Below are positions 1 to 8,176 of a stretch of DNA of 64,000 bases, piece after piece. The stretch lies in assembly GCF_035784015.1 (NCBI RefSeq), contig NZ_JALKOW010000002.1; one strand, written 5' to 3'. A model generated the notes under the pieces. It was not told the DNA's origin and did not search any database. It saw nothing but the letters and a program-made list of their open reading frames with translations. A program made the translations under genes and the position numbers. The stretch is from Comamonas sp009360615 (GTDB taxonomy: Bacteria > Pseudomonadota > Gammaproteobacteria > Burkholderiales > Burkholderiaceae_C). The first letter of the stretch is position 1. Each line of letters begins with the position of its first letter.

Positions 1-844
1 CGGTTCCCGTGACTTCGAACTCATGGCCGTGGATATGGATGGGGTGGTTGGTCATGGTCAGATTGCCCACGCGTATGCGCACCTTGTCGCCCTGACGCGC
101 CACCAGCGGGCTGATGGCGGGAAACACACGGCTGTTGAAGGTCCAGATATTGAAATCCGTCATCTCGTTGATGCGCGGCGTCATGGTGCCGGGTTCGACC
201 GCATAGGCGCTGAGCAGGAAGGCATAGTCCCGCTGCACCTTGTCGATCAGCGGGTGGGCTGTCCTGGGGTGGGTGATCCACAAGCCCATCATGCCCATGG
301 CCATCTGCACCATCTCATCCGAATGGGGGTGGTACATGAAGGTCCCGGGGCGGCGCGCCTCGAACTCGTAGACAAAGGTCCTGCCCGGCGGGATGTGGGG
401 CTGGTTCAGGCCGCCCACGCCATCCATGCCGTTGGGCAGACGCTGGCCATGCCAGTGGATGGTGGTGCTCTCGGGCAGGCGGTTGGTGACGAAGATGCGC
501 ACCTTGTCGCCTTCCACCACCTCGATCGTGGGCCCCGGCGACTGGCCGTTGTAGCCCCACATATTGACGAAAAAACCGGGCGCCACCTCGCGCACCACGG
601 GCTCTGCCACGAGGTGGAACTCCTTGACGCCCGCATTCATGCGCCAGGGCGTGGTCCAGCCGTTGAGCGTGACCACGCCCTGGTAGGGGCGGCCATTGGG
701 TGGCGTCAGCGGCCCTGCCGTGTCGGCGCTGCCCTGCACGACGGGCTCGGGCAGCGCTGCCATGGCCACCTGGCTGACGGCCATTGAAGTTGTGGCGGCT
801 GCCACGGCAGTGGCCGCGCCGGTGAAAAAGGATCGGCGTTGCAT
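1..844 (-). CDS. multicopper oxidase, TAT-exported (3' end outside window)
   Basis: Periplasmic copper oxidase that probably oxidises Cu(I) or other substrates as part of copper tolerance. The first 281 residues are visible. The N-terminus carries a twin-arginine signal (RRSFF at residues 3-7, then an Ala-rich stretch to about residue 29). Type 2/3 copper ligands are seen as HWHG at 130-133 and HPH at 172-174, and a further His cluster HPIHIHGH lies at 267-274. The C-terminal copper site is beyond the window edge. The ATG lies one base after the stop of the TolC-family gene, so the two are translationally linked. CopA/CueO-like function is inference; the fold assignment is firm. Confidence 0.9.
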   Translation of the reverse strand, partial: MQRRSFFTGAATAVAAATTSMAVSQVAMAALPEPVVQGSADTAGPLTPPNGRPYQGVVTLNGWTTPWRMNAGVKEFHLVAEPVVREVAPGFFVNMWGYNGQSPGPTIEVVEGDKVRIFVTNRLPESTTIHWHGQRLPNGMDGVGGLNQPHIPPGRTFVYEFEARRPGTFMYHPHSDEMVQMAMGMMGLWITHPRTAHPLIDKVQRDYAFLLSAYAVEPGTMTPRINEMTDFNIWTFNSRVFPAISPLVARQGDKVRIRVGNLTMTNHPIHIHGHEFEVTGT

Positions 845-845
845 C

Positions 846-2291
846 TCAGTGACCTGCTTCGTTGCTCGCAGCGGGTGCTGCGCGGGTGTTGATGGTGGAG
901 GGGGTTCCTGGCGATGTGGCTGTGAGGGCCAGGCGCAGATCGGTCTCGGCCAGCCAGAAGTCGCGCTGGGCCTCGGTGGCGGTCACCACGGCCTGCGCGG
1001 TGCTGCGGGCCTGGGCCAGCAATTGCCACACACTCGTGAACATGCCGTTGTAGCGGTAGACGGTTTCTTCCTGCATCAGCTTGGCCAGGGGCAGGACCTC
1101 GGCCTGCTGCTGCCGGGCCAGGTCGTAGGCCGTGCGGTAGGCCAGCCAGTGGCTGCGGGCCTCGCTGCGCGCGCGTATGGCGTTGTCGCGCAGCAGCGAG
1201 GCACTGCGCAGCACCTGGTGGCGTGCCATGCCGCGTGCGGCAAAGCCCCAGTCGAACAGCGGCAGCGGCACGTCGAACTCCCAGCCCTGGGTCTTGTCGC
1301 TGTGGCCCGTGGCTCTGTCCGTGCTGGTGTTGTTGCTGTAGCTGGCGCCGATATCGCCAAAGATGCTGCCAATCGTGGCCCAGCCCTGGCGGCCGGCGGT
1401 CACATCCAGGTCGCGTCGCAGCGCTCCCAGATCCAGCCGCTGGCGCAGGGCGGTGGCCTCGGCGTCATCGCCACTACGCAATTCGGCTGCTTTCGGCAGG
1501 GCGGGCAGTTGGGCAGGCAGCTGGTAGGCCAGTTGCTGTCCCCACAGACCCATGCGACGGGCCAGCTGCTCTCGTTCCAGCTGGGCGTTCAGACGGGCGC
1601 GTGCCAGCTGGGCTGCGGCTTGCTGCTGCTGGACCAGCTCACGCGCCTGGTCCATCTTGCTGAAGTTGCCGACCTGGGCCATGCGGCGTGCCAGCTCGCC
1701 TCCCAGGGCCGCAGCCTCGTGCATGCGTTCGTTGGCGACCAGGGCCTGCTCGGCTGCCACGGCGCGCAGCCACGCGCGGCGCGTGTCGGCAGCCAGCAGC
1801 AGCACCTGCTGCGCGGCCGTCAGCGTGGCCTGTTCCATCTGCCAGCCCTGCCAGCGGCTGCGCCAGGGCAAGGTGATGAGCTGCACCAGCCCGAAGCTGA
1901 GCTGGCGCTCGATCTCCCGCTCGTGGCTGTTGTGAAAACGGCCGAAGGTAAAGCTCGGGTTGGGCAGGGTCAGCACTTGCACGCGCTGTGCGTCGGCAAT
2001 GCCGAGCTGTGCCAGCTGGGCCTGCAGGCCGGGGTTGTTGAGCAGGGCGATGCGCACGGCGGTGTCGGCATCGACAGGGGCTTTGAGCCATTCGGAAATC
2101 CGGGCCTGCGCATCCTGAAGGGCCAGGGCGTCCGGCGACGGCAGTTGCGCGCCTGCGGGTAGCCTGCCTTCGGTATATCTGGCCACCTCGCCACGCAGTC
2201 CGTCGGGCGAGATGCTGGTACAGCCGGCCAGGGCCAGCACGGCAGCCATGGCGCCAACCAGCCGGTGGGAAGCGAAGAGGGAGGGCTTCAT
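846..2291 (-). CDS. TolC-family outer-membrane efflux lipoprotein
   Basis: 481 residues. It has a lipoprotein signal peptide (ALAGC lipobox near residue 24) and the long alpha-helical, Ala/Gln/Arg-rich repeats of TolC/CusC-type outer-membrane factors. It would form the outer-membrane channel of a metal or drug efflux system. The start overlaps the stop of the small upstream gene by 4 bases (ATGA), and the multicopper oxidase follows immediately. No RND pump or membrane-fusion protein is in the window; they could lie beyond the left edge. Family membership is clear, while the copper substrate is inferred from the neighbours. Confidence 0.88.
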   Translation of the reverse strand: MKPSLFASHRLVGAMAAVLALAGCTSISPDGLRGEVARYTEGRLPAGAQLPSPDALALQDAQARISEWLKAPVDADTAVRIALLNNPGLQAQLAQLGIADAQRVQVLTLPNPSFTFGRFHNSHEREIERQLSFGLVQLITLPWRSRWQGWQMEQATLTAAQQVLLLAADTRRAWLRAVAAEQALVANERMHEAAALGGELARRMAQVGNFSKMDQARELVQQQQAAAQLARARLNAQLEREQLARRMGLWGQQLAYQLPAQLPALPKAAELRSGDDAEATALRQRLDLGALRRDLDVTAGRQGWATIGSIFGDIGASYSNNTSTDRATGHSDKTQGWEFDVPLPLFDWGFAARGMARHQVLRSASLLRDNAIRARSEARSHWLAYRTAYDLARQQQAEVLPLAKLMQEETVYRYNGMFTSVWQLLAQARSTAQAVVTATEAQRDFWLAETDLRLALTATSPGTPSTINTRAAPAASNEAGH

Positions 2292-2656
2292 GGCCGACCT
2301 CCGTGCAACATGTGCCTGTCGTTCGGGCCTTGACCGGCGGGCGCAGGGGGAGATCGGCCGGCTTGGGTCGCTTCCCAGCGCAGGATGTCCGCATGGCCGC
2401 GGGGAAACTCTGCCACGGCCGCATTGGCCTGGCGCCAGTCGGCCAGCTCGGTTTCCACCGCGCCACTGGCCGGCAGCGCCACATGGTGCAGCGGCAGGCT
2501 GGCTGCGGCCGGATCGACGGCATCGGTCAGTCCCGCGGAGGACGAGGCCGGAGGGGGGCCGCCATCATGGGCCTGGGCCCGGGTCGCGAGGCTGTATGCG
2601 GCAAGGGCCGCCAGCCCAAAGGGGATGAGGGGGGCGAGAAAATGCGCACGGCGCAT
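2288..2656 (-). CDS. small exported protein of the copper operon, unknown function
   Basis: 122 residues. A cleavable signal peptide (MRRAHF, a hydrophobic core, then ATRAQA near residue 29) is followed by a short soluble region with no recognised domain. The ATG at 2656 was chosen over a longer frame because an AGGAG site sits just upstream. The 3' end overlaps the TolC-family start by 4 bases, so it is co-translated with the copper genes. The mature part contains a few His residues (HDGG, LHH, HADI) but no clear metal-binding motif. A role in periplasmic copper handling is inferred only from position. Confidence 0.6.
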   Translation of the reverse strand: MRRAHFLAPLIPFGLAALAAYSLATRAQAHDGGPPPASSSAGLTDAVDPAAASLPLHHVALPASGAVETELADWRQANAAVAEFPRGHADILRWEATQAGRSPPAPAGQGPNDRHMLHGGRP

Positions 2657-2776
2657 GGTGTTCTCCTGAATGCGAAACGGACAACGCATCCGCGGCCGGA
2701 GGCCCGCCATGCCCGCAAGGGGCTGCCCATGGAAGAGGCGGCAGGGATGGCGCGGACGCAGTGAGGGCGTCAGGCT

Positions 2777-3244
2777 TCAGGAAATGGGGGGCTTGATGGC
2801 TTGCAGCGTGACCGCGCTGGCAAAGCGCGCGCTGCCTCGGGGGCGCAGAGCGGCGGCCGGCGCTGGGCCGTCCGAATCGATCTGGCCAGGAGTGAACAGG
2901 GCCGAATGGCAGATGCCGCACAGGGTGCAACTGGGCCCGTGTTCATGTTCCCCGCAGCCGCCGCCCGAAGGGCTGCCGGCCTGGGAGACGCAGCCTCCAG
3001 GGTGCTCGGCGTGTGAGGTGTGATCTGCGGCGTGCGCCGCATGATGATGCGCGGAGCGGTCCGGCGAATGCGCGATTTCCGGCGCGTGATGGTGGAGTGC
3101 CGACACCGAAGACCGCGCAGGAGCAGATGCGGCAGCCGACGCCAGGGGCGACATGACCGGTGCAGTCCCCATGGCCATGGCGTTGCCCAGCAGGCCACGA
3201 AGGACCAGCAGCAAGACCAGGACAATGGACAAGGGGCGGCGCAT
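2777..3244 (-). CDS. His/Cys-rich periplasmic protein, DUF2946/CopL-like
   Basis: 155 residues. A strong signal peptide ends in NAMAMG near residue 25. The middle is very His-rich (HHHAPE, AHHHAAHAADH, HAEHPGG), and a Cys/His cluster follows (CxxxxxxxxxxC, then CTLCGICH near residues 110-117). This layout resembles the small exported proteins annotated DUF2946 or CopL in copper-resistance loci. It probably binds Cu or another soft metal in the periplasm. It lies upstream of the copper operon on the same strand. Membership of the exact family is an inference from the pattern; metal binding is well supported by composition. Confidence 0.7.
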   Translation of the reverse strand: MRRPLSIVLVLLLVLRGLLGNAMAMGTAPVMSPLASAAASAPARSSVSALHHHAPEIAHSPDRSAHHHAAHAADHTSHAEHPGGCVSQAGSPSGGGCGEHEHGPSCTLCGICHSALFTPGQIDSDGPAPAAALRPRGSARFASAVTLQAIKPPIS

Positions 3245-3280
3245 AGGTTTGAATGATACCTGACCGAGGCGCGAAGTTCC

Positions 3281-3667
3281 TCAGACACGTGGCCTTTGCC
3301 GCGGGGCGTGGAGCGTGGCGCGCAGGGCCTCGGCAATCAGGACCGATACGGCCGGCGGCATGTCCATGGGCAGGGTGGCCGGCACCGTGGCGCGGCCCGT
3401 GTTGCCGCGTGGCAGCCGGTCCAGCAGGTGGCCTGCGGGCAGCAGGGCAAGGCGCAGCAACTGGCCGGCCACCTCCCTGCCATCGCGCAGTTGCAGCGCA
3501 TGGCGCAGCATCCAGCAGTGGGATCGCCAGTGCAGACCCAGCAGCTGCTGGCCCAGTACATGGCTTGCCTCCAGCAGCAGCCAGCGCTGTGCGGGCTCCA
3601 GGTCCTGGCTCGAATGGAAGCGGTGCAGCAGGTGAGCGAAGGCGGCGCGGCGCTGGGCGTCGGTCAT
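3281..3667 (-). CDS. DUF3703 family protein
   Basis: 128 residues. The pattern of an N-terminal helical region (hALxxxxxLEpA), an AHxLGQ-like motif (SHVLGQQLLGLHWRSH), LRxxxxRDGREVxGQLLRL and a PRGNTG segment matches DUF3703, a family repeatedly found beside heavy-metal ATPases. Function is not known. The ATG at 3667 overlaps the stop of the P-type ATPase (ATGA), showing translational coupling and making a helper role in Cd/Zn/Pb resistance likely. A longer frame extends upstream inside the ATPase gene and was not used. Confidence 0.75.
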   Translation of the reverse strand: MTDAQRRAAFAHLLHRFHSSQDLEPAQRWLLLEASHVLGQQLLGLHWRSHCWMLRHALQLRDGREVAGQLLRLALLPAGHLLDRLPRGNTGRATVPATLPMDMPPAVSVLIAEALRATLHAPRQRPRV

Positions 3668-5799
3668 GCCGCCTCCCTGTCGCTGCCCCAGCGGCGCAGC
3701 CGCAGTCCATTGGCGACCACCAGCAGGCTCACGCCCATATCGGCCAGCACGGCGAGCCACATGCTGGCATTGCCGCTGACGGCCAGAATGAAGAAGGCCA
3801 GCTTGATGCCCAGGGCCAGGCTGATGTTCTGCCACAGCACCCCGTGCGCGCGCCGGGAGAGATCGACCACCTCGGGGATGCGGCGCAGGTCGTCGTTCAT
3901 GAGCACCACATCCGCAGTCTCCATGGCCATATCGGTGGCATGCATGCCGCCCATGGCAAAGCCAATGTCGGCCTGGGCCAGGGCCGGCGCGTCATTGATG
4001 CCGTCACCTGTCATGGCCGTGGGGCCGATGGCGTGCTGGAGCTCGCTCAGGGTCTTGAGCTTGTCCTCGGGCAGCATATTGCCGCGTGCATCGCTGATGC
4101 CCGCTTCCGCAGCCACCGTGCGCACGGTGGCGCTGTTGTCGCCGCTGAGCACCACAGGCTTGACGCCCAGCGCCTGCAGCTGTGCCACGGCGGCCTTGGC
4201 CTGGGGGCGCAGCGGGTCGGCCACGGCAAACAGCGCCTGCACGCCCTGCTCATTGGCCAGCAGGGTGACGGTACGGCCTTGCTGCTCCTGCTGCATCAGC
4301 GCAGCCCGGAGTTCGGCACTGTCCCAGCCTTGCTCGGCCACCCAGCGCAGATTGGCGAGCGTCCAGCGTTCACCGCCGATCTGGGCCTGCACGCCGCGGC
4401 CGGGCAGGGCCTGCAGTTGCTGGGCTTCTGCAAACTCCATGTCGATCTGCGTCTGCAGCCCCTGGGCAATCGCACGCGAGACGGGGTGGTCGGAGCGCGA
4501 TGCCAGCGCATAGGCGCGGGCGGCGGCATCATCGCCGTGCGCTGCATTCCAGCTCTGCCAGTCCACCAGCCTGGGGGCGCCCGTGGTCAGTGTGCCGGTC
4601 TTGTCAAGTGCAATCGCCTTGAGCTGGCGGGCCGACTCCAGTGCGCTGCCGCCCTTGATGAGAATGCCGCGCTTGGCGGCTGCCGTGAGGGCGCTGACCA
4701 CGGTGACGGGGGTGGACAGCACCAGGGCGCAGGGGCAGGCAATGACCAGCAGGGCCAAGGCCTGGTAAGCGGCCTGATGCCAGCTCCAGTCCAGCAGCCA
4801 GGGCGCGAGCAGGCCCAGGGCCATCGCCAGCACCAGCACGATGGGGGTGTAGATCTCGGCAAAGCGGTCGACAAAGCGCTGGGTGGGGGCCTTGGAGGAC
4901 TGCGCCCGTTCCACGGCATGGACGATGCGCGCAATCAGGCTGTCGCTGGCCGGCGCGGTCACGCGCAGATGCAGTTCGCCGTCCTGGTTGATGGAGCCGG
5001 CATACAGCTCGTCGCCCGGGGCTTTGTGCGCCAGCGCGCTTTCGCCCGTGATGGGAGCCTGGTTGACCGAGCTTTCCCCTTCGGTGACCAGACCGTCCAG
5101 CGGCACGCGGGCGCCGGGTGTCACGCGCAGCACGGCGCCCATGGGCACCTCGCGGGCGGCCATGCGCACAGTGCTGCCGTCGGCCTGCAGCACGTCGGCG
5201 GTCTCGGGCGCGAGCTGCAGCAGATTGCGGATGGCCAGGCGTGCCTTGTCCATGGCCTGGTCTTCGATGCGCTCGGCCGCCGCATAGAGGGCCATGACCA
5301 TGGCGGCTTCGGGCCACTGGCCGATGATGAAGGCGCCCGTGACGGCCACGGCCATCAGGGCATGAATGCCGAGCTTGAAGCGCAGCAAATCCTTGATTCC
5401 CGCCTTGTAGACGCCCAGGCCCGACAGCGCTATGCCCAGCACGGCCAGCGCCATGCCCAGATATTGAAGCGTCGCGTTGGCGCCGTCGCCGCCAAACCAG
5501 TGGCAGGCCTCGGCGGCCAGAGCTGCGGCCAGAGCGGCATAGATGCGCGGCCAGCCGGGCAGCACGCCATGGTCGTGGGCATGGTCGTGACCGTCATCCT
5601 CATCATGAACCTTACTCTTGGCCGGCTCGCTGATGGAAAACGGTGCGCAGCAACCGGTTCCGCAGGCCGATGTGGCTGTGTCGGCAATAGGTTTCGAAGT
5701 GGCTGGCACATGTGCATGCGGATGTGCATGATCGTGATCATGTGAATGACCATTGTGGCCGCCGCCATGGGCGTGGGTGGACAGGCTTTCTTGCTTCAT
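3664..5799 (-). CDS. cadA: heavy-metal translocating P1B-type ATPase (Cd/Zn/Pb exporter)
   Basis: 711 residues. Inner-membrane pump that uses ATP to export Cd2+, Zn2+ or Pb2+. Key motifs are all present: TGES at 251-254 (actuator), CPC at 355-357 in a membrane helix, DKTGT with phosphorylated Asp399, the SDHP nucleotide-binding motif around 437-440 and GDGIND at 598-603. The N-terminus lacks a canonical GMxCxxC ferredoxin-like domain. It has instead two His/Asp clusters (residues 9-30 and 66-78) and a CGTGCC cluster at 46-51. It is divergent from a MerR-type regulator, with an operator between them. The metal range is inferred from the CPC motif, the His-rich tail and the regulator's cysteines. 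Confidence 0.92.
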   Translation of the reverse strand: MKQESLSTHAHGGGHNGHSHDHDHAHPHAHVPATSKPIADTATSACGTGCCAPFSISEPAKSKVHDEDDGHDHAHDHGVLPGWPRIYAALAAALAAEACHWFGGDGANATLQYLGMALAVLGIALSGLGVYKAGIKDLLRFKLGIHALMAVAVTGAFIIGQWPEAAMVMALYAAAERIEDQAMDKARLAIRNLLQLAPETADVLQADGSTVRMAAREVPMGAVLRVTPGARVPLDGLVTEGESSVNQAPITGESALAHKAPGDELYAGSINQDGELHLRVTAPASDSLIARIVHAVERAQSSKAPTQRFVDRFAEIYTPIVLVLAMALGLLAPWLLDWSWHQAAYQALALLVIACPCALVLSTPVTVVSALTAAAKRGILIKGGSALESARQLKAIALDKTGTLTTGAPRLVDWQSWNAAHGDDAAARAYALASRSDHPVSRAIAQGLQTQIDMEFAEAQQLQALPGRGVQAQIGGERWTLANLRWVAEQGWDSAELRAALMQQEQQGRTVTLLANEQGVQALFAVADPLRPQAKAAVAQLQALGVKPVVLSGDNSATVRTVAAEAGISDARGNMLPEDKLKTLSELQHAIGPTAMTGDGINDAPALAQADIGFAMGGMHATDMAMETADVVLMNDDLRRIPEVVDLSRRAHGVLWQNISLALGIKLAFFILAVSGNASMWLAVLADMGVSLLVVANGLRLRRWGSDREAA

Positions 5800-5812
5800 G
5801 GCAGTATTGAAA

Positions 5813-5833
5813 ACAATAAAGTCACTTCAAGGT
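5813..5833 (-). promoter_or_regulatory. MerR-type operator/promoter of the metal ATPase
   Basis: Imperfect 21-bp palindrome. Read on the minus strand, ACCTTGAAGT and ACTTTATTGT flank a central G, with 7 of 10 arm positions matching. A TTGACC -35 element (complement at 5831-5836) overlaps its edge, and a weak -10 (TCAATA-like) follows after about 20 bp. The overlong spacer with a dyad between the elements is the hallmark of MerR-family activation. It lies between the divergent ATPase (start 5799) and regulator (start 5839). Confidence 0.65.
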
Positions 5834-5838
5834 CAAGC

Positions 5839-6312
5839 ATGTCGCTCAATTCTCACGATATTCCGCGCTGGCGCATCGGCGAGGCGGCCAGGCGCTCCGG
5901 CATCGCGGCAGCCAACATCCGCTATTACGAGAAGGAGCAACTGCTCTCGCCCGGCGTACGCGAGGACAACCAGTACCGGCTCTACACGGATGGTGACGTG
6001 CACCGCCTGCGCTTTATCCGCCTGTGCCGGGCCATGGACATGTCGCTGGACGAGGTGCGCACCCTGCTGGCCCTCGATGGTGCGCGCAAGGCCGATTGCG
6101 TGGCCGCCAACAAAACCCTGGACGCCCATCTGGGCCATGTGCGGGAGCGGCTGGCCGAGCTGCAGGCGCTGGAACACGAGCTGATGCAGCTGCGCAGTCA
6201 GTGCGACGGCTCGGACAGCTTCTGCCACATCATCGAAGCCCTGCATGCCCAGGCCGACGAGCCCCTGCCCGAGGGCCTGCAAGGCAGCGCTGCGGCAAAG
6301 CGCCATGTCTGA
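5839..6312 (+). CDS. cadR: MerR-family metal-responsive regulator, CadR/PbrR type
   Basis: 157 residues. N-terminal winged helix-turn-helix (RIGEAARRSG, then IRYYEKEQLL at residues 12-36), a dimerisation coiled coil around 85-120, and the metal-sensing cysteines C87, C122 and C129. The spacing DCVAAN, QCDGSDSFC is that of the CadR/PbrR subgroup responding to Cd, Pb or Zn. The ATG at 5839 was chosen because it gives the family N-terminus; the upstream extension would read through the operator and the ATPase start. It is divergent from the ATPase it is expected to activate. Confidence 0.88.
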   Translation: MSLNSHDIPRWRIGEAARRSGIAAANIRYYEKEQLLSPGVREDNQYRLYTDGDVHRLRFIRLCRAMDMSLDEVRTLLALDGARKADCVAANKTLDAHLGHVRERLAELQALEHELMQLRSQCDGSDSFCHIIEALHAQADEPLPEGLQGSAAAKRHV

Positions 6313-6313
6313 C

Positions 6314-6346
6314 AGACTGCAGCAGCGTCGGCTGCGCCTGCAGTCT
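6314..6346 (+). other. strong stem-loop downstream of cadR
   Basis: A perfect 9-bp inverted repeat (AGACTGCAG at 6314-6322, CTGCAGTCT at 6338-6346) begins one base after the cadR stop and has a 15-base loop. It is not followed by a T-run, so it is not a classical intrinsic terminator. It may protect or attenuate transcripts between cadR and the lipid-transport genes. Confidence 0.5.
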
Positions 6347-6369
6347 GAAGTGGACGCTATCATTCCTGC

Positions 6370-7173
6370 ATGAGCTGGAGCGAAACCACCATCAAGCTGC
6401 CGGGGCGGATCTGGGCCGCGCTGGGCGCGCAGGCCCTGGCGTGGTGGCGCAGCATTTATCTGACGGCCGTTCTGCTGGTGCTGGTCAGCTCGCCGTCGAG
6501 CTACCGCAAGCGCGGGCGGGCCATGCTGGCCCAGCAGATGTATGCGCAGACCGCGCCCATACTCACGGGCTTTACGGCGCTGGCGGCCCTGCTGTGTGCG
6601 GTGATTGCGCGCATCGTCATCGTCACCGCGCAAAGCTATGGATTGTCGCGCTATGCGCTGGATCTGGTGGTGCGGGTGATGGTGATCGAGCTGATACCGC
6701 TGACGGCCGCGCTATTCGTCGCCATGCGCTGCACGATTCCGGCCGGCGTCCAGGTGGTGCAGATGCGTACCCAGGGCCAGCTTGCGAAGTGGAAGACGCA
6801 AGGCATTGACCCTGTCCGCGCGGCACTGGTGCCGCGTGCGGCGGCGGGCGTGTTTGCGGCCATCACGCTGGCTGCGCTGAGCTGCATCGTGGCCCTGGTC
6901 ACCGTGTATCTGAGCGTCTATGGCTTCAGCCTCGCCGGTTTCTCCGCGTACACGCGCATCTTCGGCCAGATCTTCACGCCGTCGCTGACACTGGTGTTCG
7001 TGCTCAAGACCTGGTTTTTCAGCCTCACGGTGGCCGTCATGCCGCTGGCATCCGCCATGTATACGCCGGTTGCGCGCCATCGGCAGGGTGGGGCGGAGCT
7101 GGGTGGTTTTGCGCGCATGTTTGCCGTGTTGCTCCTGATCGAGGTGATCTCGCTCATGGGCAACTATTACTGA
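6370..7173 (+). CDS. MlaE-family ABC permease (MCE lipid transport)
   Basis: 267 residues with five or six hydrophobic helices, matching the MlaE/YrbE permease family that moves phospholipids or hydrophobic compounds between the membranes. The core segment ELIPLTAALFVAMRC (about residues 100-114) corresponds to the conserved cytoplasmic loop region of the family. The next gene, an MCE substrate-binding protein, follows after 13 bases. The operon contains permease, MCE protein and lipoprotein but no ATP-binding subunit, which would have to come from elsewhere. Function in outer-membrane lipid homeostasis or uptake of hydrophobic substrates is inferred. Confidence 0.85.
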   Translation: MSWSETTIKLPGRIWAALGAQALAWWRSIYLTAVLLVLVSSPSSYRKRGRAMLAQQMYAQTAPILTGFTALAALLCAVIARIVIVTAQSYGLSRYALDLVVRVMVIELIPLTAALFVAMRCTIPAGVQVVQMRTQGQLAKWKTQGIDPVRAALVPRAAAGVFAAITLAALSCIVALVTVYLSVYGFSLAGFSAYTRIFGQIFTPSLTLVFVLKTWFFSLTVAVMPLASAMYTPVARHRQGGAELGGFARMFAVLLLIEVISLMGNYY

Positions 7174-7186
7174 AAAGGATGGAGCC

Positions 7187-8176
7187 ATGAGCGAAACGCG
7201 TATGGCCGAGGAACAGTTGATCGACGAGGAGTTGCTCAGCCTCAAACCCGTCGCGCATCTGCGCGCCAAGGCTGCGGCGCTGCTGGCGCTGACCCTGGTC
7301 TTGATTCTGAGTGCGGCCGCTTATCTGCTCTACGCGCGCGGGGTGTTCGAGCCAACGCAGCGGCTGGTGCTGACGGCCGATGACTCCGAAGGCGTGGTGG
7401 TGGGCATGGACATGACTTTCTCGGGCTTTCCCATAGGCCGTGTGCGCAAGATAGAGCTGGCCGAGGACGGCTCGGTCCGCATTCTTGTCGACGTGACCGA
7501 GAAGGATGCCCACTGGTTGCGCCAGTCCAGTGTGTTCACGCTGGTCAAGGGACTGGTGGGCGGCACCACCATCAAGGCCTATAGCGGCATGCTGGATGAT
7601 GCACCGCTGCCGCCGGATTCCGTGCGACCCGTGCTCAGTGGCGATGCCACGGCCGAGCTGCCTCAGATCATCAGTTCCGCCAAGGAGGTGCTGGCCAATG
7701 TGGCGGCGCTGACCGCCACGGATTCGGCACTGGGTGGATCGCTGGCCGAAGTGCGCAAGCTGGCCGAGCGCATGCAGGGGCAAGGCGGGGTTCTGGGCGC
7801 AGTGCTGGGCAGCGATGAGGAAGCGAAGAAGGTCGGCCAGATGCTGGAGCGCGCCAACTCACTGCTGGGGCGCATGGACCGCATGGTCGCACGTGCCGAC
7901 AGCCAGGTCTTCGATGCGAACGGTGTCATGCCTCAGGTCAAGGTCACGATGGAGCAGCTCAACGGCCTGCTGGCTGATACGCGCAAAAGCATGGCCAAAG
8001 TCGATGCCGTGCTGGCCGATATGCAGGTGGTGGGCAGCAATGCCCGTGAGGCCTCGACCGACCTGGGCGCGCTGCGTGCCGAGGTGGAAAGCAACCTGCT
8101 GAGGCTGGAGTCCGTGCTCAATGATCTGCAGCGCAAATGGCCGTTTTCCCACAAGCCGGAGTTGAAGCTGCCATGA
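7187..8176 (+). CDS. MlaD/MCE-domain membrane-anchored protein
   Basis: 329 residues. An N-terminal cytoplasmic stretch is followed by one transmembrane helix (about residues 29-50, AALLALTLVLILSAAAYLL), then one MCE domain (about 58-135, with TFSGFPIGRVRKIEL and VKGLVGGTTIKAYSG). A long helical region rich in Leu/Ala continues to the C-terminus. MCE proteins form the periplasmic lipid-binding ring of Mla-type transporters. The ATG has a good GGATGGAG site and the stop overlaps the next start by 4 bases. It works with the adjacent permease and lipoprotein. Confidence 0.88.
   Translation: MSETRMAEEQLIDEELLSLKPVAHLRAKAAALLALTLVLILSAAAYLLYARGVFEPTQRLVLTADDSEGVVVGMDMTFSGFPIGRVRKIELAEDGSVRILVDVTEKDAHWLRQSSVFTLVKGLVGGTTIKAYSGMLDDAPLPPDSVRPVLSGDATAELPQIISSAKEVLANVAALTATDSALGGSLAEVRKLAERMQGQGGVLGAVLGSDEEAKKVGQMLERANSLLGRMDRMVARADSQVFDANGVMPQVKVTMEQLNGLLADTRKSMAKVDAVLADMQVVGSNAREASTDLGALRAEVESNLLRLESVLNDLQRKWPFSHKPELKLP

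Noticed and set aside
696..2162. Open frame on the plus strand across the multicopper oxidase and TolC-family genes
   Set aside because: Gly/Ala/Gln-rich shadow of the convincing minus-strand genes.
3253..5745. Very long open frame opposite the metal ATPase
   Set aside because: Low-complexity, His/Gly/Gln-rich product caused by the high GC third-position bias of the real gene on the other strand; the minus strand has every P-type ATPase motif.
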